Of a DNA stretch of 64,000 bases, positions 57,604 to 64,000 are shown one piece after another. This stretch comes from Fragilaria radians (taxonomy: Eukaryota > Bacillariophyta > Fragilariophyceae > Fragilariales > Fragilariaceae): assembly GCA_900642245.1 (NCBI GenBank), contig CAAAJI010000133.1, positions 1 to 64,000 of the forward strand, written 5' to 3'. Every line of letters begins with the position of its first letter. Positions within the stretch are counted from its first letter, which is position 1. The translations under genes and the position numbers were made by a program. A model generated the notes under the pieces. The model was not told where the DNA came from, searched no databases, and saw only the letters and a list, made by a program, of their open reading frames with translations.

Positions 57604-60600
57604 TTAGTCGGACTCATCATCATCATCGTCGTCCTCCTCCTCGTATACAGTTGCCTGTGGTTCCTCCACAGCCTTAGCGGCATCTCCGTCATCATAGCCA
57701 CCCTGAACTACTACTTCAGCCACTTCTCCGTTGGTATCAGTACTTATGGGAGGCTTCGAGTCACCGCAAGCCTTCAAATCACCTCTAAACACAGGTTTCT
57801 TTTTCAACGTCCGGCTCATAATATCCTTTTTCGCCGCGATTTCCAAAGCGAGTATATCTTCTTCGAATCTATGTTTCTTATCAATTGCGATTTCAGTCAA
57901 TCTTTTTCTTTTTGAAGTTGAAGCCTTTACGTCTTCTACTTTATGGCGAATTATACTGAGCTGCTTTTCCAGCTTCTTTATTCTCTCAGCTGAAGTTACA
58001 GGTGACTCTGCATCTATCTGCTTCCATGGCTTGAACTTGTAATCAGCATCATCAGGTACTGGAATCTCCCCTGCTGCAGCTCGGAAGGCTAACGCCATTC
58101 CAAGTAAGCCTTGCGCATCTACTACAGATGCAGGCATACTCAAAACTCCAGCAAGGCATAAATTCTTCATCTCCTCCTTTTTCAACAAACGAGTCAAGTA
58201 ACCATTGATGATTGCAGTAGCCCGACCTCGCTTGCTTGTCAATTTACTAACAGGATCAATCCTGCAATCAGTTTTTTGCTTCTTTTTGCTCTTTAGAACT
58301 GGATCTTTTTCGATTTTCCTTTTCATTGGAAGTTCAATACCATCGCGAAGATCTTCTTTAGGCGACTCATTAGAGATTTTATCATAAACTTCCTTGTGTA
58401 CCTTTACTTTTTTGTCCTTTGATTTCTTAGAATGATCAGTTTTCTCTTTCTTTGCAGCTGCCTTCTCTGCATTTACCTTTTCTTTCTTCCGAGCTAGACT
58501 CCTTTTTCGAGCATTCTTCCTGCCTTCAATCGAGTAATCAATCATTCCATCGGATGCAAGCATTTCGTTAGCTTCTTCAATGTCAGACGCTGTAAGATTG
58601 GTTTCATCATACATGTCCTCCTCTTCGTCATCTGCCTCGTCGTCAGACTGACTCAATATATTATAACTGTAGTTCATTTCTTGCTCTTCATCTGCATCGT
58701 CATCATCGCCATGATCTCCACAAGCATCACTAAGCTGCATTTCAAATTCTTCCAGCGCCCATCGACCTTCCTCAATTGCGGCCTGAAAGGTTTTGGACTC
58801 AGCGATGCTGCGAAATGATCGCTTCTTTTTTGTCACATTTCCTACTCCGCTTGCTAAGTTGGGGTCTTCTTCAGGGTCAAATGTTTCAATGATGTCACCT
58901 TCTTTCACCCATATGAATTCATGAGTTCCCATGAATTCCACTAAAAAGTAGCTCAGCTGCTGTGGTCCCAACTTTGTATCGCGCTTCAAAGACTGCTCAG
59001 CCTTTCGTTTTCCGACCTGGAGTTCGTTCAACAATTTTTCGGGTAAACGAGATTCATTGCGTGCAGTAAGCTCAGCATGCCATGCCTCTCGTTGGCAATC
59101 TGGAGCCATGATTCCCAACACGAGAGCAGGCCAATAGGGCTTTTTGCTACTCTCTCGAGCCCATATGGCAGCTGCCATACAACCCCAAATCGAAGATTGA
59201 TTAACACCCCTGCAAGAGGTTTCGTAAATAGGAACTACCATTTTTCCAACGAGTCGATCCAGTCTGCTGGCGATGCATGCTCGAAATGAAGGTCTATTCT
59301 CAAACAAATCTGTGCTATAGCATCGCTTAATATCTCGCACCATTTCATCAACTGAGTATTCAGTATCATTCAATATGACATCTTCCAAACGCTTCTGATA
59401 CTGACTTATGTTATCAAGGAATGCTTGCAGATCACCTTCTTCGTCATCCTGATCATCCATGCCAAAAACTGGTTCTTTATCAATCACATCTACACATCCA
59501 CCAGCACGAACAAATTCATGAATACTTAACTTAAGCTTTTCAATACATTTCTTGCTGAGCAATGTGGATCCAGTACCGTGAAGTCGTTGGATACGATCAG
59601 TATCCCGTTTATCTAAGGCTTCTCGGTAAATTGCAACCGCTGATCCACGTGGCTGCTTTCCATTCAGAGTCCCAGGAAACTCTGAGGGTAACATGTACTC
59701 TTGCCAAAGAGCATTAAAGTAGCTACGAAGATGCAGAGAAATTGATATGAATGCCGGCACTGCATTTTCTTTGTTGCCTGGATGGGTATGATATTTAATA
59801 CAGTTTGAAAAGATGCGCCACATGTCCATGCGGATAGACCGTGTGTCGCGGTAAGTTCGACGACGAATACGACGGCAAACTCTCCCAAGATCAATTGGTC
59901 GCTTTACAATTTTAGAGTAGACTGACATTAACTATTCATTCCCGATAAAAGAAGATTTGATAGTTAGTTTTCGTAGCTCAAAAATTAAACTGAACATTTC
60001 ATCTTACCTCTGGATGCAACAGCGAAACGGGCCGACTGAATTCAGCTAACAAGGGAACACGACAGAATTGCATCATGAGCTTTTCCACGTTTTCATAATC
60101 CTCGTTAGTAATCTCAGGATAGGGGTCTTCAATGGAAAGACCTGATGATGTAGAAGAAGGTTTCTTTTGGGTTTTAGTCACGGGTTTGATTTTTTTCGGA
60201 GTTTGCTTTTTTGATTTCGTTGCCGATGAATCTTCAACGATGAAGGCTTCTGCCTCTTCATCTGCTTCTGGAGGAGCTGGAGCAACCGGTATTGCGTCCC
60301 CATCTATTGCAGGAGAGTCTGAATGGTCTCTTTCATCGTCCTGGGCTTCCTCTTCGAATTCAGATGAAGACGCAGAGTCCTGTGACGCCCGTAATTCTTT
60401 TGATGCGACAATAGGAGAAAAGGAGTGACGAGGACGGGATTCTTCAGATACGTGGTGATGAAGGCGACGATGATGATCCTGAGGATGAGGAAGATGATGG
60501 TGATCCTGAGGATGATGATGATTTGGTAGATGGTGGTGATGATGATGGTCTTGAGGATGATGATGATCTTGTGATAAATGGTGATGATCATCTGGACGAT

Positions 60601-60880
60601 GCTTGGGAGCTACATAAGCTTGTTGTTGTTGTTGGACGTGCATACTTAGATATGCCTGACGGCGTCGTATTTCTTCTTGTCGCCGCAATGCTTCCATGGC
60701 TTGAGCTTGGTAGATTACTTCAGGAGGATATGCCATGTAAGGTGAAGGTTCCCCAGTTTGTGGCACCGCTGTACTGTACGCGGCCAATGCGGATGCAGCT
60801 AACGCTAGTTGAGAAGGATCGGTTCCTGATGATGAGTCCGCCATTGTATAATGATGATTAGGAGGCCCTCCGTTCCACAT
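57604..60880 (-). CDS. bromodomain-PWWP chromatin protein with His-rich N-terminus, 2 exons
   Basis: Exons 60880-60008 and 59931-57604 (76-nt intron, GTAAGA..GAATAG) give 1066 aa. The N-terminus is Ala/Gln-rich, then strongly His-rich (QDHHH repeats, about residues 95-145), then acidic. The bromodomain (about 260-370) spans the splice: LLHPELMSVYSKIVKRPIDL, then DMWRIFSNCIKYHTHPGNKE. The usual acetyl-lysine-anchoring Asn (YN) is His here (KYH). A PWWP-type domain follows (about 520-630): SSIWGCMAAAIWARE, PYWPALVLGIMAP and SYFLVEFMGTHEFIWV. The C-terminal half is Lys/Glu-rich with NLS-like SKKKQKTD and coiled coils, ending in EEDDDDDDESD. The domain pair recalls ZMYND11-type histone readers; function in transcription is inferred. 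The start is the first ATG in frame. Confidence 0.88.
60425..60612. repeat. histidine-coding low-complexity tract
   Basis: A GAT/GGT/ATG-rich imperfect tandem repeat (plus strand) inside exon 1 of the bromodomain gene. On the coding strand it encodes repeated QDHHH and HHHLP units. Such tracts vary in length between alleles. Confidence 0.75.
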
Positions 60881-63297
60881 GGCACTAACGCTGGTTTCGA
60901 ACAAAGAACTTGGTACTTCTCGTACAACGGATGTTTCTATCGCACTACCACAACGAAGTATTGAAAAAAATTACAAGTGCAGCATACGTTCGATTAAAAC
61001 GATGCAAGTACACAGCAAGGACAATCCACTTTCGATTCGATTTAGACTTAGAGACAACATCCAACCGTCTGATCGGCAACCGTCTTTTAACCACTTTTGA
61101 TTTTCCATCAACCCCTCATCAATCTAATGTTTCATGTTCTCTAGACATTATTGGAAATCAGGTCCACTAAAGCCATAAAGCTGGCTAAACATACATGAGT
61201 GATTCTCAATTCAAATGTAAAGGCCATGAAGAACACTAATCGCTAAAATTTTCGTCTAGAAATCATGAGATTGTTTATGAACCAAAAAGCTCAAATTCCA
61301 TACAACGAGGGCAAGAAGATTGAAGTGAAAAAAAATTGGGCAAACCCTTAGACAAAAAAATTGCAGCAATCAGAAATGCTGCCATTTGATAGGATTTTCA
61401 AAGAAACTAGAGTTTTAAAACTATGAAAAGCTAATTTGATCCAAGTTAGTTTCAGGAACAAGCAGGTCTGAAATCAGAATGGCTTAATTGGAGTCCCTCC
61501 AAAGTCCTAATTGAAAAAGCACAAGTCAATGGGAAACTTCTGACGGGTGTAATTGTCAAAACACCATATGGGAGGGTCTCCTGACTTATCACTTGAGATA
61601 GAAACCTTGTTTCAAGCTTACAATGCCAAGATTACCGTTATTTGGATCTTTAGATTTAAAGTAGCAAAACCATTTGATTTCTTTGAGGGTCGCAATTTGA
61701 TAGGGATGAGTGGAATGTCGTAAATGTAGCATTTTCAAAGAAAACCGACGTCAATTCACTTTGCTTGTCAAAATCTACATATTGGGATAGTGGGGAATCA
61801 TGAACTCCATTCATTTGTCAATCCTCTCAAGAACTTCAAGCTTATATAGATCAAAGGAATTTTTGCGTAGGTCACCGCTGTATCCCATTTCCTCGCAGTT
61901 TTCCTGCTACCTCTCCACTTCTTCTATATCATATTTTAGGCATTTTCGAGCACACAGCTCAACTTCAACTTGAAAACTGGCTGTAGAATATGATAATATT
62001 TCAGTTTCATCAATATTTTGTTCAAATCATGTATTCTTGGCCTTTAATCAAAATCGATGAAAAAATTGTCAATATCTTGAGGAACCGTAGGATGATTGTA
62101 TACAAATTCCCTGTGCTTTAATTTAATGACTTATAGTAAGGTGGTGGCTAATCGAATCTTTTCACTATAACTATTCCCTTCAACCAGTGCTTTCTGCAGA
62201 TTTATTTGGATGACACGAAGCCATCATCATACCAAGCTCCTATGCAAGCTTATTGAAAGGAATGAGATACAAAAATGGGATGGAATGCATAGCTTGGTTT
62301 ACATTGCTCATGAACTAAGTGTATGGTTTTTGAGAAAATGTTGAATCCTCCTAATGTACCAATAAGAGATATTCGATTTTGAAGCTATCATGCATTTCGT
62401 CTATGTTGAGGGTATTGCATATTTGCAAACTCTATAGGTTGAGGGGACACAATAGGAAATCATGATGAGTTTTGGAATTTCTTCATATGGATCTTACACT
62501 CAAATCCTTGGAATGAAGCCAAATTCTATCGCTTTTAATCAACAGTTTAGGCGTTAACGTTCATTAATTGATGAAAAAATGCACCAGATAGATCGTCAAT
62601 TCATTTGTAGAGTGATTCCGTTTCACTCATTTTTGGTAAAGTATCATCTTCTTATTGAAAGAGTTCTTAGATTTACTTACACTCCTGGTATCAAGTACTT
62701 TATTATGTTTGTGCATTCCATATAAGGCATTAGTGTGTTGTATCATCTCCTTTTTTCAAACGATTAAAACAAGAAACACATTTCAAACTGGTTAGTATTT
62801 TGCTGACACCTTTGCTTCATCCATCCTTAAGCCTCTTCTGATCTAAGGCCTTGATGACTTTGTCCCAAACTCATGGCTTGGGAGTCTTTTCTGGGAAACA
62901 TCGTAAATAGCAGTTGAGGTCTTTCAACCATTCTGCATAGATATGCAAAAGTATTAAGACCCTTATATAAGTTTCATCTCACATAGTATGACTATCTGTC
63001 TAGGGATGTATTCTAAGCCTTTGCTTCAATCTACAAAGTCAAAGAGATCATTACCAGGACACTTTGAATCTTCTGAATCTAGCCTCTTCTTCAGGTGGTA
63101 CTCGTTTTGGTTTTTGTGCCAATGCAGCACCTTCTTTAACTGACTCTTATTAGCTTAGAATTTTTAGCTAGTAGCCAAATAGTTCTGTCTGAAAAAGTTT
63201 AAGCATTAGCCAATACTTACGTAATGTAATTAAAATTGTCCATCCATGGTTTCATGAAATTTAACCTGTAAGTTTTTTTCCAAGTTCCTTGGGGACA
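60881..63297. other. gene-poor region with possible retroelement scraps
   Basis: About 2.4 kb between two divergent genes. No complete gene. Near 62870-63000 on the plus strand broken frames give FLGNIVNSS, then LSTILHRYAKVLRPLYKF, loosely like the reverse-transcriptase/RNase H junction of Ty3/gypsy elements. This is weak. Confidence 0.35.
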
Positions 63298-64000
63298 ATG
63301 CAACCGAAACAGAAAGTGGAGCAACAGCTTCATCTCGGTACACAAGATCGACAAATACTTGCATTCAGCTGCTTATATACAACGAAATTGACGCAAAAGC
63401 GAAAGATATGGCAGGATGGTTACTTAGAACTTAGAAAATCTTGTGCTATATTGCGCGATGCTAGTGATGCTGTGAGTTCTAGCACGTTACCATTAGATGA
63501 AATAGATTTATCAACAAGCCAACTTGAAAATCTGGCTCTCAACCGAAATATACAATTTCATAGTGAGAAACATATAATTCAGATACAAGGTCCTTGGATA
63601 TCAACGTCGAATTCAGCTTCGTTATCCTCTTTCTGCGCAAAGTCATCGACAATTCCTATTTCACATAGTATGAAGAAAGTTCTTGGAAGTAAGTTTCGTA
63701 AGGTAACTGTAGGTGAAATTCAACCATCATGGAAAAAGAGAGAGCCGATTTGGCTGAAACGGAATCGACCTTTGCAGCCCGGAGAATTAGAAAGAAGATT
63801 CTCAGAGACTCACACCACCAACTATTCTTCGACGAGTTCTTATTCCAGGAACTGTCATCAACTCGTTTCGGAAAATCGAGAAAACTTACCCGCAGCTATC
63901 GAGGATAATTCCCGAATTGATTTAATTACGAATTCGAAACAGTTTTATGGTCATAAATCTCTATCAGAATCATGCTTCACATATCAAGGCAATAGTTTTG
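63298..64000 (+). CDS. DUF2439 / ZGRF1-like protein, 5' part (runs off window)
   Basis: An uninterrupted frame of 234 codons begins at ATG 63298 and is still open at the window end; an in-frame TAA lies upstream (at 63262), so the start is firm. Residues 20-50 read QILAFSCLYTTKLTQKRKIW and QDGYLELRK, the opening of the DUF2439 domain (C-L-Y-T..K.....K.WQDG.L). That domain is found at the N-terminus of the ZGRF1 helicase and related fungal proteins linked to crosslink and recombination repair. KHIIQIQGPW (about 105) fits the end of the domain. After it the sequence is basic and Ser-rich: KKREPIWLKRNRPLQPGE resembles the proline-rich motif found in ZGRF1-family linkers. Whether a helicase domain follows is beyond the window. 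Confidence 0.7.
   Translation, partial: MQPKQKVEQQLHLGTQDRQILAFSCLYTTKLTQKRKIWQDGYLELRKSCAILRDASDAVSSSTLPLDEIDLSTSQLENLALNRNIQFHSEKHIIQIQGPWISTSNSASLSSFCAKSSTIPISHSMKKVLGSKFRKVTVGEIQPSWKKREPIWLKRNRPLQPGELERRFSETHTTNYSSTSSYSRNCHQLVSENRENLPAAIEDNSRIDLITNSKQFYGHKSLSESCFTYQGNSF

Noticed and set aside
60132..60591. Frames on both strands over the His-rich exon
   Set aside because: Low-complexity repeats open all frames. The spliced bromodomain protein explains the region.
1..64000. tRNA, rRNA, snRNA genes and CRISPR arrays
   Set aside because: Scanned by eye for T-loop/B-box-like GTTCGA, U6-like starts and regularly spaced repeats. No candidate folded or fitted. A covariance-model search would be needed for certainty.

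Overview
The window is nuclear DNA of a photosynthetic stramenopile, very probably a diatom. It holds a fucoxanthin chlorophyll a/c antenna gene with an ASAF-type plastid presequence. Two further products carry signal peptides ending in the diatom-like plastid motifs KAFQP and GGAFLP. The genes use short GT-AG introns: I place 15 with good support, 61-103 nt long, plus one doubtful 53-nt intron. Base composition is AT-rich. I cannot name the species. One assembly gap of 427 N lies at 34400-34826.

Layout. 1.4-7.9 kb: ZW10 (+), then POP1 (-) and PUS10 (+) head to head across 141 bp. 9.4-16.5 kb: a Na+/H+ exchanger (+), an eEF3-like ABC ATPase (-) and a cyclin-L-like gene (-). 17.5-20.1 kb: a decayed DDE transposase. 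20.4-30.2 kb: NASP-like histone chaperone (+), DeSI/PPPDE peptidase (-), ITPase (+), RTEL1 helicase (+) and a heat-shock-factor-type regulator (-). 30.3-37 kb: gene-poor, with the gap and unassigned coding-like fragments. 37-44.7 kb: plastid type I signal peptidase (-), FCP antenna protein (+), SGF29 (+) and a PPR protein (-). 44.7-49.9 kb: gene-poor. 49.9-52.9 kb: SEC13 (+) and a RING/SH3-like protein (-). 53.6-55.8 kb: a decayed Ty1/copia element (-). 57.6-60.9 kb: a bromodomain-PWWP protein (-). From 63.3 kb: the 5' part of a DUF2439/ZGRF1-like gene (+) that runs off the window.

The genes are unrelated housekeeping genes, not an operon or island. Loose themes are RNA maturation (POP1, PUS10), chromatin and genome maintenance (NASP, SGF29, bromo-PWWP, RTEL1, ZGRF1-like) and plastid biogenesis (signal peptidase, FCP, PPR). 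Seven convergent pairs lie 57-206 bp apart tail to tail, so 3' untranslated regions probably overlap. The gene-poor blocks are at least partly graveyards of transposable elements. I found no CRISPR array, rRNA, clear tRNA or obvious new multigene system. The best leads are the atypical bromodomain, the intron-split RING on RTEL1, the secretory leader on ITPase, the short eEF3-like protein and the unassigned coding-like block at 30.4-34.2 kb.
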